Shown here: positions 10,766 through 21,022 of the stretch, one piece after another
Layout: every line of letters starts with the position of its first letter
Position numbering within the stretch: the first letter of the stretch is position 1
Assembly: GCA_030688605.1 (NCBI GenBank)
Contig: JAUYJB010000158.1
Coordinates: 1 to 42,101 of the forward strand
DNA length: 42,101 nucleotides
Direction of reading: 5' to 3'
Origin: Hyphomicrobiales bacterium
GTDB taxonomy: Bacteria > Pseudomonadota > Alphaproteobacteria > Rhizobiales > NORP267
Translations under genes and position numbers: made by a program
The notes under the pieces: generated by a model
Databases searched by the model: none
Seen by the model: the letters and a program-made list of their open reading frames with translations, nothing else
What the model was told of the DNA's origin: nothing

Positions 10766-11455
10766 TTACGAGTCCCGGTAGCGCAGCCAGATGGCGTTGG
10801 CGCCAAGCACCTCGATGGCGGCGCGGTGGGCGGCGCGATCCTCTTCGCTGACCCGCCCCGGCAGCGGCGTCGGGCGCTGAACGCTGCGTCCCGGTTGCGC
10901 CCTGTCGCGCCGCTCAATGGTCTCGACGAGCGCCAGAATGGCCTGGCGTCCGCCGATGAGTTCGAGATAGACCTCGGCCAAGAGCTCGCAGTCGAGGAGC
11001 GCGCCGTGCCGGGTGCGGGCGGAATTGTCGATCCCGTAGCGCTTGCACAGCGCGTCGAGCGAGTTGGGGCCTGCCGGGTGTTTGCGTTGCGCCAGGCTCA
11101 GCGTATCGACGATGCGGCCCGTCGGCAGCGGCGGCAGCTCGGCGCGGGCAAGTTCGGCATTGAGGAACGCAGTATCGAAGGCGGCGTTGTGAATGACGAT
11201 TTCCGCGTCCTCGATAAAGGCGAGGAAATCCGAGGCCCGTTCGGCGAACAGGGGCTTGTCCCGCAAAAAGCCCTCGGACAGGCCGTGGACGTTGAAGGCA
11301 GCCTGCGGCATGTCCCGCTCGGGGTTGAAATATCCGTGCCAGAACTGGCCGGTCGGGATGTGATTGACGAGCTCCACGCAGCCGATCTCGACCACCCGAT
11401 GGCCGTCGGCCGGCTCGAGCCCGGTGGTCTCGGTATCGAGAATGATTTCGCGCAT
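10766..11455 (-). CDS. dnaQ: DNA polymerase III epsilon subunit (proofreading exonuclease)
   Basis: DnaQ is the 3'-5' proofreading exonuclease of the replicative polymerase core. The DEDDh nuclease motifs are complete: Exo I DTETTG at residues 7-12, Exo II in HNAAFDTAFLNAE, and Exo III RHGALLD near residue 165. The C-terminal 50 residues are variable and hydrophilic, as expected for the region that binds the polymerase subunit. Length 229 is normal. It is the last gene of the leftward ppsR-maf-aroE-coaE-dnaQ run, a standard order in alphaproteobacteria. Confidence 0.97.
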   Translation of the reverse strand: MREIILDTETTGLEPADGHRVVEIGCVELVNHIPTGQFWHGYFNPERDMPQAAFNVHGLSEGFLRDKPLFAERASDFLAFIEDAEIVIHNAAFDTAFLNAELARAELPPLPTGRIVDTLSLAQRKHPAGPNSLDALCKRYGIDNSARTRHGALLDCELLAEVYLELIGGRQAILALVETIERRDRAQPGRSVQRPTPLPGRVSEEDRAAHRAAIEVLGANAIWLRYRDS

Positions 11456-11500
11456 GTGGAAACCCGAATCGCCCCCCGAATCGCCCGATGAAACGATCCC

Positions 11501-12106
11501 TCAACTCGGCAGCCCTGGCAAGCCCGCAAGGGCGCGAACGATGTCTTCGACCTGTTTCTCGGCGGCCGCGAAGCCATGCGCCGTTTCAATGACAAAATGG
11601 GCACGGCGGCGCTTCTCCGCATCGCTCGTCTGCTGGGCGAGGAGGGACGAAAACTTCTCCTCCGTCATGCCCGGCCGGGTCAGCACGCGCTGGCGCAGCA
11701 AATCGGGTGGCGCCGAGACGACGGCGATGACGTCGCAGCGTTTCTCGCCCCCGGTCTCGAACAGAAGCGGGATCTCGAGGACAACGAGCCGGGCGTGCCG
11801 CGCCCGCGCGCCGGTAAGGAAGGCCTCCTCCTCATCGCGCACCAGCGGATGGACGATCTCCTCGAGCCGCCTCAGGGCCGCCGCGTCGTCGACGACACGG
11901 GCGGAAAGAAGCGCCCGGTCGATGCGGCCCTCGACCACAACGCCCGGAAAGGCGGCCGCGACCTTGTCGACCGCCGTCCCGCCGATATCGTAGAGGCGGT
12001 GGACCACGGCATCGGCATCGTGGACCGGCACGCCGCGGGCCAGGAACATGGCCGCCGTCGCCGTCTTGCCGGCGCCGATCGATCCGGTCAGTCCGAGAAT
12101 GACCAT
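11501..12106 (-). CDS. coaE: Dephospho-CoA kinase CoaE
   Basis: CoaE phosphorylates the ribose 3'-hydroxyl of dephospho-CoA, the last step of CoA synthesis; the first (coaA) is also in this window. The 201-residue protein has the P-loop GSIGAGKT (8-15), the DADAVVHRLY segment and IPLLFETGGE, all typical. Its first 19 bases overlap the end of aroE, so it is translated within the same operon. Assignment is secure. Confidence 0.97.
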   Translation of the reverse strand: MVILGLTGSIGAGKTATAAMFLARGVPVHDADAVVHRLYDIGGTAVDKVAAAFPGVVVEGRIDRALLSARVVDDAAALRRLEEIVHPLVRDEEEAFLTGARARHARLVVLEIPLLFETGGEKRCDVIAVVSAPPDLLRQRVLTRPGMTEEKFSSLLAQQTSDAEKRRRAHFVIETAHGFAAAEKQVEDIVRALAGLPGLPS

Positions 12107-12948
12107 CGCTTGCTTTCGATGTCCCGTTTCAACAATGCGCGCAGCTCGTCCGTGACCTCCGGCCAGCGCCCGAACCAGCGGGCAAAGCCGGGCGCTGCCT
12201 GATGGATCAGCATGCCGAGGCCGCCGACGGTGCGGTGACCCCGCTTCCTGGCCGCCGCCAACAGGTCGGTCGTCAGCGGCGCATAGACGATATCGGCGAC
12301 GATGGCACGCGGATCGAGCGGCGCAAGATCGATTTCCAGCGGCGGCGCGCCGGTCATGCCGAGCGAGGTCGCGTTGACGACGAGGCGCGCGCCGTCAAGC
12401 GCCCGCGCACAGTCCGCCCAATCGAAGATTTCGGCTTCGATCCGAAGCTCTCCCAGCAACGTCTCGGCGCGGGCCGGCGTGCGGTTGACGATGCGCAGGC
12501 GCTTGCGTCCGAGATCGGCGAGGCCGGCGGCGATTGCCCGCGCCGCGCCGCCGGCGCCGAGGAGAACCACGGGGCCTTCTTCGTCGCGCCAGCCCGGCGC
12601 CTCCTCGCCCATACCGGCGAGGAACCCATGCACATCGGTGTTGCTGCCGTGAAGCCTTCCGGCGTCGAGCCACAGCGTGTTGGCGGCCTTCAGCCGCTTG
12701 GCCATCGGCTCGGCATGGGCGAGCAGGCGATACGCGGCTTCCTTGAAGGGCACCGTCACGTTGCAGCCGACATAGCCGTTTGCGGCAAGCGAGGTGAGGA
12801 ATGTTTCGATCTCCTGCGGCGGTACCGCGACACGCTCGTAACTTCCCGCAATCGCGTATTTCTTCAGCCAATACCGGTGGATCAAGGGCGAGCGCGAATG
12901 CTCGATGGGCCAGCCGACGACGCAGGCTTTCGGCGGCCGTCTCGTCAT
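12088..12948 (-). CDS. aroE: Shikimate dehydrogenase AroE
   Basis: AroE reduces 3-dehydroshikimate to shikimate with NADPH in aromatic amino acid synthesis. The 286-residue protein shows the shikimate-binding SRSPLIH motif (18-24), the catalytic lysine in NVTVPFKE (Lys about 69), the substrate segment NTDVHGF, the NADP-binding glycine loop GAGGAARA and NRTPAR selectivity motif. Its ATG overlaps the maf stop as ATGA, and its 3' end overlaps coaE by 19 bases. Confidence 0.97.
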   Translation of the reverse strand: MTRRPPKACVVGWPIEHSRSPLIHRYWLKKYAIAGSYERVAVPPQEIETFLTSLAANGYVGCNVTVPFKEAAYRLLAHAEPMAKRLKAANTLWLDAGRLHGSNTDVHGFLAGMGEEAPGWRDEEGPVVLLGAGGAARAIAAGLADLGRKRLRIVNRTPARAETLLGELRIEAEIFDWADCARALDGARLVVNATSLGMTGAPPLEIDLAPLDPRAIVADIVYAPLTTDLLAAARKRGHRTVGGLGMLIHQAAPGFARWFGRWPEVTDELRALLKRDIESKRWSFSD

Positions 12949-13550
12949 GACGACAGCAGCCCCTCGGTGCGCAGCACCGCCAGCAAAGGCAAGAGCGGCA
13001 GCCCGAGAATGGTGAAATAGTCGCCCTCGATGCGCTCGAAGAGCTGAGCGCCGAGGCCCTCGAGCTGATAGCCGCCGACGCTGTCGAGGATGCCGGGCCC
13101 GGCCGCGTCGACATAGAACTTGAGGAACTCGTCGCTGAAGGCGTGCATGGTAAGCTCCGCGCCATCGACCTCGGTTGCGATGAGCCTATCGCCGCGCATG
13201 CAGGCAAAGGCCGAATCGAGGCGGTGGGTCGCGCCGCGCAGACGGCGCAGCTGATCGGCGGCGGCGGCGGCCGAGGCAGGTTTCGCGAACACTTTGCCGT
13301 TGAGCGACAAGACCTGGTCGGCGCCGATGACAAACGCTTCGGGATTGGCGACGGCGCTTGCGCGCGCCTTGGCTTCGGCGAGCCGCGACGCGAGCTCGTG
13401 CGGGACGGTCGGCTGCGCCATTTCAGCGTGCAGGGCAGCCTCGTCGACCGTCACCGGTTTCACTTTGGCGGTGACGCCGGCGCCGGCCAGGATCTCGGCC
13501 CTGATTCGGCTGCCCGAGGCGAGAATGATCGGCGGCAAGGATCGCGTCAT
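12945..13550 (-). CDS. maf: Maf family nucleotide pyrophosphatase
   Basis: Maf proteins hydrolyse non-canonical or modified nucleoside triphosphates and some slow division when overproduced. The 201-residue protein has the ILASGSRIR loop near the N-terminus, the catalytic-site motif VIGADQVL and the C-terminal GGYQLEGLG and [11 protein letters not shown] segments. The start at 13550 overlaps the ppsR stop as ATGA and begins [14 protein letters not shown] as in relatives; a longer frame to 13643 only reads ppsR antiparallel codons. Substrate cannot be told from sequence. Confidence 0.94.
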   Translation of the reverse strand: MTRSLPPIILASGSRIRAEILAGAGVTAKVKPVTVDEAALHAEMAQPTVPHELASRLAEAKARASAVANPEAFVIGADQVLSLNGKVFAKPASAAAAADQLRRLRGATHRLDSAFACMRGDRLIATEVDGAELTMHAFSDEFLKFYVDAAGPGILDSVGGYQLEGLGAQLFERIEGDYFTILGLPLLPLLAVLRTEGLLSS

Positions 13551-14380
13551 TGAGCCTGTTCCGCGCCGAGGCGCTGATACATGGCGATTACGGCCGCCGC
13601 GGTCTCCTCGATCGAGCGGCGGGAGATGTCGATGATCGGCCATTCATTGTTGGCGCATATGCGGCGCATATAGGCAAGCTCCTGCAGGATCGCCGAGCGG
13701 TCGGTATAGTCGGTCTTCTGATCGGAGTGCATCGACAACACCCTGTTGCGCCTGATCTGCATGATCCGGTCGGCGCTCGCCACCAGGCCGACGATGAGCG
13801 GACGCTTCGCGCGCTCCAGCTCCGGCGGCAGCTGCATGTCGAGAATAATCGGCACGTTGGCGGTGCGCACGCCGCGGTTGGCGAGATAGATGCTGGTCGG
13901 CGTCTTCGAGCAGCGGCTGATGCCGACCAGGATGACGTCGGCCTCGTCGAGACTCTCCGGATGCTGGCCGTCATCGTGCATCATGGTGAAATTGAGGGCG
14001 TCGATGCGACGGAAATAATCGCGGTCGAGAACATGCTGGCCGCCGACGCGCGGCGTCGTTTCGGTGCCGAGATAGGAGCGGAAGACGCCGAGAACCGGAT
14101 TGAGGATCGACACGCTGGGCAGGCCGAGGTCGCGGCAGCGCTGCTCGAGCCGCTCGCTCAATTCGCGGTTGATGAGGGTATAGAGGATGATCCCCGGCGC
14201 GGTTTCGATCTCGCTCAGGGCCTCGTCGAGCTGCTCCTGCTTGCGGACCAGCGGATAGACATGCTCGATGGCGCGGACGTCGGCATATTGCGCAGCCGCC
14301 GCGCGCGAGACGGCGATCAGCGTTTCGCCGGTCGCGTCGGAAACCAAGTGGACGTGAAAAAAGCGCTGCGAGCGGGGCAC
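13547..14380 (-). CDS. ppsR: PEP synthase / PPDK regulatory bifunctional kinase-phosphorylase
   Basis: This DUF299 family enzyme uses ADP to phosphorylate, and phosphate to remove phosphate from, pyruvate phosphate dikinase or PEP synthase. The P-loop [11 protein letters not shown] (about residues 152-162) and [12 protein letters not shown] near the N-terminus are diagnostic. A GTG at 14380 gives 277 residues, the normal family length. An in-frame ATG at 14488 would add 36 non-conserved residues and run the gene into the DnaA-box-like sequences of the origin, so I prefer the shorter form. The family member next to hemE is the RP001 gene of Rickettsia, which flanks oriC there. Confidence 0.9.
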   Translation of the reverse strand: MPRSQRFFHVHLVSDATGETLIAVSRAAAAQYADVRAIEHVYPLVRKQEQLDEALSEIETAPGIILYTLINRELSERLEQRCRDLGLPSVSILNPVLGVFRSYLGTETTPRVGGQHVLDRDYFRRIDALNFTMMHDDGQHPESLDEADVILVGISRCSKTPTSIYLANRGVRTANVPIILDMQLPPELERAKRPLIVGLVASADRIMQIRRNRVLSMHSDQKTDYTDRSAILQELAYMRRICANNEWPIIDISRRSIEETAAAVIAMYQRLGAEQAQ

Positions 14381-14830
14381 GGGCCGGGGTCGAATCCTAT
14401 GCGAAAGGCTGTGGATGCTTGTGTATATCGAGGCGATTGGCGGAGCGGAGGGACAATCCATCCCCACGGGCATCTCTTTTATCAACAATCAGGCTCGCGG
14501 GGACAGTCTTTCTCCAGTTACCCTTACCATGCCGCCATCCCCCGCCTGTCCCCACACCGTTCCGCTCCACGCCGGCATGAACCGGCTCTGCACGACGGCG
14601 GAATCGTTAACCCTTTGTTAACCTTTTCGCATATTGCGACGATCTCACCCCGAGTTATCCCCGCCGACCGCCCATGTCGGACACGCTCTCGGTCTTCCTG
14701 GGGAGAGACGGTGAAGCATGGCGACATTCCACCAACCCACTGGCAATAAGCAACAAAAACAGATTCTCTTATCTTTGTTTGCTATAGGTGAGCTAATCGT
14801 GAGGAAAGCGCAAATTCGAAGCGAGGCAGG
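14381..14830. other. Probable chromosomal replication origin (oriC)
   Basis: This 450-base gap lies between ppsR and hemE, the position of the mapped origin in Caulobacter and the predicted one in Rickettsia. DnaA-box-like sequences: TTATCAACA at 14479-14487 (8 of 9 to TTATCCACA), GCATCCACA on the minus strand at 14410-14418 (7 of 9) and TTATCCCCG at 14655-14663 (7 of 9). TCCCCA motifs, a weak DnaA site class in Caulobacter, occur at 14461, 14549 and, inverted, 14699. GANTC methylation sites are at 14392, 14601 and 14762. A CtrA box is at 14607-14621. An AT-rich stretch (about 14741-14800) next to hemE could be the unwinding element. Genes mostly point away on both sides. Confidence 0.8.
14607..14621. 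promoter_or_regulatory. CtrA binding box in oriC
   Basis: TTAA-CCCTTTG-TTAA is a perfect full CtrA site (TTAA-N7-TTAA). A GANTC site (GAATC, 14601-14605) ends one base upstream. In Caulobacter, phosphorylated CtrA binds such sites in the origin and blocks initiation; the same role is inferred here. Confidence 0.8.
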
Positions 14831-15880
14831 GTGCGACTGGTCGAGGTCTTGAGGAAACGTTCTCCCGGACCGGTGCCGATCTGGCTGATGCGACAGGCCG
14901 GCCGCTACCTGCCGGAATATCGCGCCGTTCGCGCCAAGGCCGGCAGCTTTCTCGATCTGTGCTACTCGCCGAAGCTCGCCGCCGAAGTGACCTTGCAGCC
15001 GGTTCGCAGATTCAGCTTCGATGCGGCGATCCTGTTCTCGGATATTCTTGTCATTCCTCACGGCCTCGGCCAGGAGCTGACGTTCGTCGACGGCGAGGGA
15101 CCGCGGCTTGATCCGATTACCGATGAAAAGGGGTTGGCCCGGCTCGATCCCGGTCGCGTGCTTGGCTGCCTTGCTCCGGTGCTTGAAACGGTGTCGGAAG
15201 TACGCGCGGTGCTCGACAAACAGACGGCCCTGATCGGCTTTTGCGGTGCGCCGTGGACGGTCGCAACCTATATGGTCGCCGGCCGCGGAACCCTGGACCA
15301 GGCGGGCGCACGGCTATGGGCCTACCGCGAGCCCGAATCATTCAATCGATTGATCGATATTCTCGTCGAGAGCTCTGCCCGCTACCTCAATGCGCAGATC
15401 GAAGCCGGCGCCAACGCCGTTCAGATCTTCGATACGTGGGCGGGAAGCCTGCCGCCGGCGGAGTTCGACCGCTGGTGCATTATACCGATACGCCGCATCG
15501 TCGAGGCGGTGCGGGCGGAGCATTCGGGCATTCCAGTGATCGCCTTCCCGCGCGGGGCCTGCGACGGCTATGGGCGTCTCGTCGAGGCGGTGGCGCCGGA
15601 AGGGATCAGCATCGACACCGGCTTCGGCGTCGAGCGGGCGCGGCAGGAATTACAGCCGAATGCGGTTATTCAGGGCAATCTCGACCCCTTGGCGCTGGTC
15701 GCCGGCGGCGACGTGTTGAGGGCTGGCGTTGAGCGAATCATGCAAGCCCTGGCCAAGGGTCCGTTCATCTTCAATCTTGGCCATGGCATCGTTCCTGAAA
15801 CGCCGCTGCAGCATGTCTCCGAGCTGGTCGAGCTGGTGCGCGGAAACCCAGGCAGCCGTAGGACTGGTGGCCCCTCTTAG
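14831..15880 (+). CDS. hemE: Uroporphyrinogen decarboxylase HemE
   Basis: HemE removes four carboxyl groups from uroporphyrinogen III to give coproporphyrinogen III in heme synthesis. The 349-residue protein has the signature RQAGRYLPEYR (21-31), the FSDIL aspartate segment, GAPWTVATYM and the C-terminal FNLGHGI. GTG at 14831 is the first possible start after an in-frame stop at 14789; the ribosome site (GAGG, four bases upstream) is poor, so initiation may be leaderless or weak. It is the first gene on the right side of the origin. Confidence 0.96.
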   Translation: MRLVEVLRKRSPGPVPIWLMRQAGRYLPEYRAVRAKAGSFLDLCYSPKLAAEVTLQPVRRFSFDAAILFSDILVIPHGLGQELTFVDGEGPRLDPITDEKGLARLDPGRVLGCLAPVLETVSEVRAVLDKQTALIGFCGAPWTVATYMVAGRGTLDQAGARLWAYREPESFNRLIDILVESSARYLNAQIEAGANAVQIFDTWAGSLPPAEFDRWCIIPIRRIVEAVRAEHSGIPVIAFPRGACDGYGRLVEAVAPEGISIDTGFGVERARQELQPNAVIQGNLDPLALVAGGDVLRAGVERIMQALAKGPFIFNLGHGIVPETPLQHVSELVELVRGNPGSRRTGGPS

Positions 15881-15934
15881 CACCGGCGATTAGGTCCCGC
15901 CTCGTTACGCCTTTCGACGAACCTTCAACTCTGC

Positions 15935-15940
15935 TATAAT
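15935..15940 (+). promoter_or_regulatory. Possible -10 element of a rho promoter
   Basis: TATAAT is a perfect -10 hexamer in the 248-base hemE-rho gap; a weak TTTCGA lies 17 bases upstream as a possible -35. Transcription from here would give rho an untranslated leader of about 180 bases. Rho genes in other bacteria are autoregulated in their leaders; that is only an inference here. Confidence 0.35.
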
Positions 15941-16128
15941 AATTTTAAGGCAATACCCTTTTTTTGCCGCTATCGGTCATACATATTTAGTTCAGACCGA
16001 TTCCCTTCCCGATAAGACCTCCCGCATCGCGCTAGCTAGGCCGTGCTGAAACACCGCATTTTGAAGCGACCAGTCGAAATCGAACCAGCCGACTTGCCCG
16101 GGGTCCCTGTCCTTCGGAGTATCTATCC

Positions 16129-17394
<1,266 letters not shown>

Positions 17395-17442
17395 GCGGAT
17401 TGGTTTGGGCCTTGCAAACGGCCGGAGACGCTTGTAGGCGGT

Positions 17443-19482
17443 TCAAACCGGCGATGAAGGCGGCGGTGCCGACGCCAACGCTGCAGCAAGCGCGTCCGCA
17501 TCCGTGATCGGCAAGGAGCAGGCGCCGCTTCGGCAGACGAAGGCGGTCGCCTTGCCGTCTTCCGCGAACTTGCCAAAGGCGGGATGGCCGGCCGGCAGGT
17601 CTTTCCCGCTTGCATGCCGCGTCATGATCAGATTGACCGAGGCGGCGCGCCTTGTCGCATCGACAAGGGCTTCGGCCGCATCGCCGCCGGCAAGCGCGAT
17701 CAGCACCAGCTCGGTCGCGCGCAGCGCCAGGTCATAGGCGTTGAGCAGACCGCAAAAGCTGAAAGCATTGCGCTTCATGTCCGCGGCAAAGGCGGAAAGG
17801 ATCGACTCGGCGCGGTCGCGATGGGCCGCTTCGCCGGTCATGTGCCACAGCCGCAGAAGATTTACCGCCGAGACCGCGTTGCCATTGGGGGTCGCGTCGT
17901 CGACGCCGGAAAGCGGCCGCACGATCAAGTCGTCGCTGTCGTCGGGGGCCATGAAATAGGCGCCGTTGGGGTTGAGGAAATGGCGCTCCAGCACCGCCGT
18001 CCAGCCGCGCGCGCGGTCAAGATAGTGGCTCTCGCCCGAAACCTCATGGAGCGCGAGGGCGGCGCGGATCATGTTGGCGTAATCGGACAGCAGACCCTTA
18101 TGGCTTGCCCGGCTCGAGCGGTAGCTGTGGAATAGGCGCTCGCCGTCGGCCATCGCATCGGCGAGGAAGCGGAAGGCGTTGCGGGCAAGACCGACCCATT
18201 CCGGGCGGTTGAAGGCAAAGCCCGCCTGGGCGAGGGCGTGCACGGCAAGTCCGTTCCAATCCGCAAGTACCTTGTCGTCGAGCCCCGGACGCACCCGTTT
18301 TTCGCGCTCTTTTAGGAGCTTTTCGCGCAACGTCGCCAAGCGGGCTTCTACTTCAGGCGTTGCCAGATCCTCGTGGTGCGAGCGGTTGAGGATCGTCTTG
18401 CCCTCCCAGTTGCCGGCCGCCATGACGCCGTAATGATCCGCGAATACGCCGTAATCCTTATTGCCGAGTCCGGCGCGCAGCGCGTCCGCCGTCCAGACAT
18501 AGAACTTGCCTTCCTCGCCCTCTGAATCGGCATCGAGGCTGGAGGCGAAGGCGCCTTCGCCCGTCAGCATCTCGCGCTTAAGCCAGCCGACCGTCTCGCC
18601 GACCCGCCGCTTGAACAGCTCGGACCCGGTGGTGCGCCAGGCCATGGTTAACAAATCGATAAGAAGCGCGTTGTCGTAGAGCATCTTTTCGAAATGCGGC
18701 ACCAGCCAGCGCGCGTCGACGCTGTAGCGGGAAAAGCCGCCGCCGAGATGGTCGTAGATGCCGCCCATGCTCATGCGGTTCAGCGCCCGCAGCACCGCGG
18801 CTGGATACGGGCGCTCGCCGGTGCGTTCTCCGGCCCGCCACAACAGCTCCAGAAACGCGGTCTGGGGGAACTTCGGCGCGCCCTGGATGCCGCCGTTTTC
18901 CGCGTCGCTTACGGTTACAAGCCGCTCGGCCGCCGCGTCGACGAGGTCGGGGGTCAGCGCGTCGCTGGCCGCGCCGCCGGCGCCGGCGCGCAGCCGCTCC
19001 AGCAGCGCTGCGCGATTGTGCTCGATCTTTTCCGGTTCGGCCTGGAATATCTTACTAACTGCCTGTAAGACATCGATAAACCCCGGCTTTCCGAAGCGCG
19101 GTATCTTGGGAAAGTAGGTGCCGCCCCAAAACGGCTCGGCGTCCGGCGTCAGAAACATGGTCAGCGGCCAGCCGCCGTGCTCGCCGAGGAGATGCAGCGC
19201 CGACATATAGATGGCGTCGATGTCCGGGCGTTCCTCGCGGTCGACCTTGATGTTGACGAAGTGGGCATTCATGACCTCCGCCACCTCGTCGTCCTCGAAG
19301 CTCTCATGCGCCATGACGTGGCACCAATGGCAGGCGGCATAGCCGACCGACAGCAGGATCGGCTTGTTCGCCGCCTTGGCCTCCGACAGGGCCTCCGGCC
19401 CCCAGGGCCGCCAACGGACCGGGTTGTCCTTGTGCTGCAGCAGATAGGGGCTGGTCTCGTTGGCGAGAAGATTTTCGGTCAT
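17443..19482 (-). CDS. Thioredoxin-fold DUF255 protein (YyaL / SPATA20 family)
   Basis: The 679-residue protein has an N-terminal thioredoxin-like DUF255 domain (about 1-165) with the CxxC motif CHWC at residues 51-54 and [12 protein letters not shown], followed by a long alpha/alpha six-barrel-like region resembling N-acylglucosamine 2-epimerases and glycosidases ([28 protein letters not shown]). The family is widespread from bacteria to the human SPATA20; its reaction is not established. There is no signal peptide, so it is cytoplasmic. It lies on the minus strand between rho and mnmE, against the direction of its neighbours. Confidence 0.92.
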   Translation of the reverse strand: MTENLLANETSPYLLQHKDNPVRWRPWGPEALSEAKAANKPILLSVGYAACHWCHVMAHESFEDDEVAEVMNAHFVNIKVDREERPDIDAIYMSALHLLGEHGGWPLTMFLTPDAEPFWGGTYFPKIPRFGKPGFIDVLQAVSKIFQAEPEKIEHNRAALLERLRAGAGGAASDALTPDLVDAAAERLVTVSDAENGGIQGAPKFPQTAFLELLWRAGERTGERPYPAAVLRALNRMSMGGIYDHLGGGFSRYSVDARWLVPHFEKMLYDNALLIDLLTMAWRTTGSELFKRRVGETVGWLKREMLTGEGAFASSLDADSEGEEGKFYVWTADALRAGLGNKDYGVFADHYGVMAAGNWEGKTILNRSHHEDLATPEVEARLATLREKLLKEREKRVRPGLDDKVLADWNGLAVHALAQAGFAFNRPEWVGLARNAFRFLADAMADGERLFHSYRSSRASHKGLLSDYANMIRAALALHEVSGESHYLDRARGWTAVLERHFLNPNGAYFMAPDDSDDLIVRPLSGVDDATPNGNAVSAVNLLRLWHMTGEAAHRDRAESILSAFAADMKRNAFSFCGLLNAYDLALRATELVLIALAGGDAAEALVDATRRAASVNLIMTRHASGKDLPAGHPAFGKFAEDGKATAFVCRSGACSLPITDADALAAALASAPPPSSPV

Positions 19483-19544
19483 CGGGCAGGGCCGGCCTTT
19501 CGGCAGCTGAGAGGGACTCGGGTCGGGTGGTTAAGGTATAGGGC

Positions 19545-19560
19545 TTGCACGTCAGTGCAA
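19545..19560. promoter_or_regulatory. Dyad between the DUF255 gene and mnmE
   Basis: TTGCAC and GTGCAA form a 6-bp perfect dyad around GTCA in the short divergent promoter region. It may be an operator for either gene. No regulator is recognised. Confidence 0.25.
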
Positions 19561-19579
19561 TAAGATCGACGCGCAGGAG

Positions 19580-19595
19580 AGATTCACGTGAAACG
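19580..19595. promoter_or_regulatory. parS: parS-like site 1 (degenerate)
   Basis: AGATTCACGTGAAACG matches the bacterial parS consensus TGTTTCACGTGAAACA at 13 of 16 positions, with the right half-site intact. It sits between the AGGAGA ribosome site and the mnmE start codon. It is the weakest of three such sites upstream of parAB. Confidence 0.6.
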
Positions 19596-19598
19596 CGG

Positions 19599-20945
19599 AT
19601 GACCGCCTACGATACGATTTTCGCTCTTTCCAGCGGCCCCGGCCGGGCCGGCGTCGCGGTGTTCCGCCTCTCCGGGCCGCAAGCGCGCACGGCGCTGAAG
19701 GCTCTTGCCGGGGCTCTGCCCGCGCCGCGGCGCGCCGCGCTGCGGGTGCTGCGCGATCCCGCCGACGGGACCGAGATCGATCGCGGGCTTATCTTGTGGC
19801 TACCGGGGCCTCAGAGCTTCACTGGCGAGGATATGGGCGAATTGCACGTCCATGGCAGCCGGGCCGTGGCCGCCGCGCTCACCGCGGCGCTGGCGGCGTT
19901 AGAGGGCCTTCGCCTGGCCGAGCCCGGCGAGTTCGCGCGCCGGGCGTTCGAGAACGGCAGGCTCGATCTGACCGCGGCCGAAGGCCTCGCCGATCTCATC
20001 GACGCCGAGACGGAGGCGCAGCGGCGCCAGGCGGTGCGCCAGCTTGAAGGCGCGGCGGGCCGGCTCTATGACGGGTGGCGCGACCGGCTGATGCGGGCGC
20101 TCGCGCATTTTGAGGCGGCGCTCGACTTTGCCGACGAGGCCGACGTGCCGGGCTCGCTTGGCGAAGAGGTCGCGGCCGAGGCCGCGGCGGTGGCCGGCGA
20201 AATCGCCCGCCATCTCGCCGACGGGCGACGCGGCGAGCGGCTGCGCGAGGGTTTAAGGGTGGTCATCGCCGGGCCGGCCAATGCCGGCAAATCGACGCTG
20301 ATGAACGCGCTTGCCCGGCGCGACGTCGCCATCGTCTCGGAACGCGCCGGCACGACGCGAGACGTGATCGAGGTGCATCTGGATCTGTCCGGTTATCCGG
20401 TGATCCTGACCGATACGGCGGGCCTGCGCGAGGCGGCAGACGAGATCGAGGAAGAAGGCGTGCGCCGCGCGCGCCAGGCGCTCGATCGCGCCGACATCCT
20501 CGTCTGGCTCGATCCGGCGGACGGAACGGCGGCGGCGCCGGCGCCTGAGCCGCGCCACGGTCAGCGCCTGCTTCGTGTCCGCAGCAAATGGGACCTTCGC
20601 TCCGATTCGCCGCCGCGCCAAGGCTGGGACCTCAGCCAATTGTGCCTCTCCGTTGCCAAGGACTGGGGTGTCGACGCCTTGGTCGAGCAAATCGCGGCGG
20701 CGGCACGGGAGCTGTGCGGGGTGGGCGAGGACCCGGCGATCAGCCGCGCCCGCCATCGCGCCGCGCTTGAAGATTGCGCCGCCGCGCTTGCCCGGTTTGC
20801 CGCCGCGGCCAAGGCCGGCGTGTCGACCGAGCTTCTGGCCGAGGAGCTGCGGCTTGCGGCCCGGGCGCTCGGGCGGCTCACCGGCCGCGTCGATGTCGAG
20901 GATCTGCTCGATGTCATCTTCGCCGATTTCTGCATCGGCAAGTGA
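19599..20945 (+). CDS. mnmE: tRNA modification GTPase MnmE
   Basis: MnmE and MnmG together install the (carboxymethyl)aminomethyl group at U34 of certain tRNAs. The 448-residue protein has the N-terminal folate-binding domain (TIFALSSGPGRAGVAVFRLSG), a central helical domain interrupted by a G domain with GPANAGKST, the switch motif DTAGLRE, and the absolutely conserved C-terminal CIGK, whose cysteine is important in the family. The ATG at 19599 is preceded by AGGAGA 19 bases away, with a parS-like site in between. mnmG follows after 77 bases. Confidence 0.97.
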   Translation: MTAYDTIFALSSGPGRAGVAVFRLSGPQARTALKALAGALPAPRRAALRVLRDPADGTEIDRGLILWLPGPQSFTGEDMGELHVHGSRAVAAALTAALAALEGLRLAEPGEFARRAFENGRLDLTAAEGLADLIDAETEAQRRQAVRQLEGAAGRLYDGWRDRLMRALAHFEAALDFADEADVPGSLGEEVAAEAAAVAGEIARHLADGRRGERLREGLRVVIAGPANAGKSTLMNALARRDVAIVSERAGTTRDVIEVHLDLSGYPVILTDTAGLREAADEIEEEGVRRARQALDRADILVWLDPADGTAAAPAPEPRHGQRLLRVRSKWDLRSDSPPRQGWDLSQLCLSVAKDWGVDALVEQIAAAARELCGVGEDPAISRARHRAALEDCAAALARFAAAAKAGVSTELLAEELRLAARALGRLTGRVDVEDLLDVIFADFCIGK

Positions 20946-20961
20946 GGTTTCACGTGAAACC
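20946..20961. promoter_or_regulatory. parS: parS site 2
   Basis: GGTTTCACGTGAAACC matches the parS consensus at 14 of 16 positions and has a perfect 16-bp dyad. It begins one base after the mnmE stop codon. ParB, encoded 3.5 kb downstream, is expected to load here and spread. Confidence 0.9.
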
Positions 20962-21022
20962 GTTTTGACGGCGTTGCCGCGCGGCGCTAGACAGGCGCGA
21001 CCGGAAAGGAGCCGAGACGGCC

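Noticed and set aside
14385-14400. tRNA T-loop-like GGGTCGAATCC beside oriC
   Set aside because: No acceptor, D or anticodon arms can be formed around it.
18646-18665. TTAA-N7-ATAA in the DUF255 gene as a CtrA site
   Set aside because: Second half is degenerate and the position is deep inside coding sequence.
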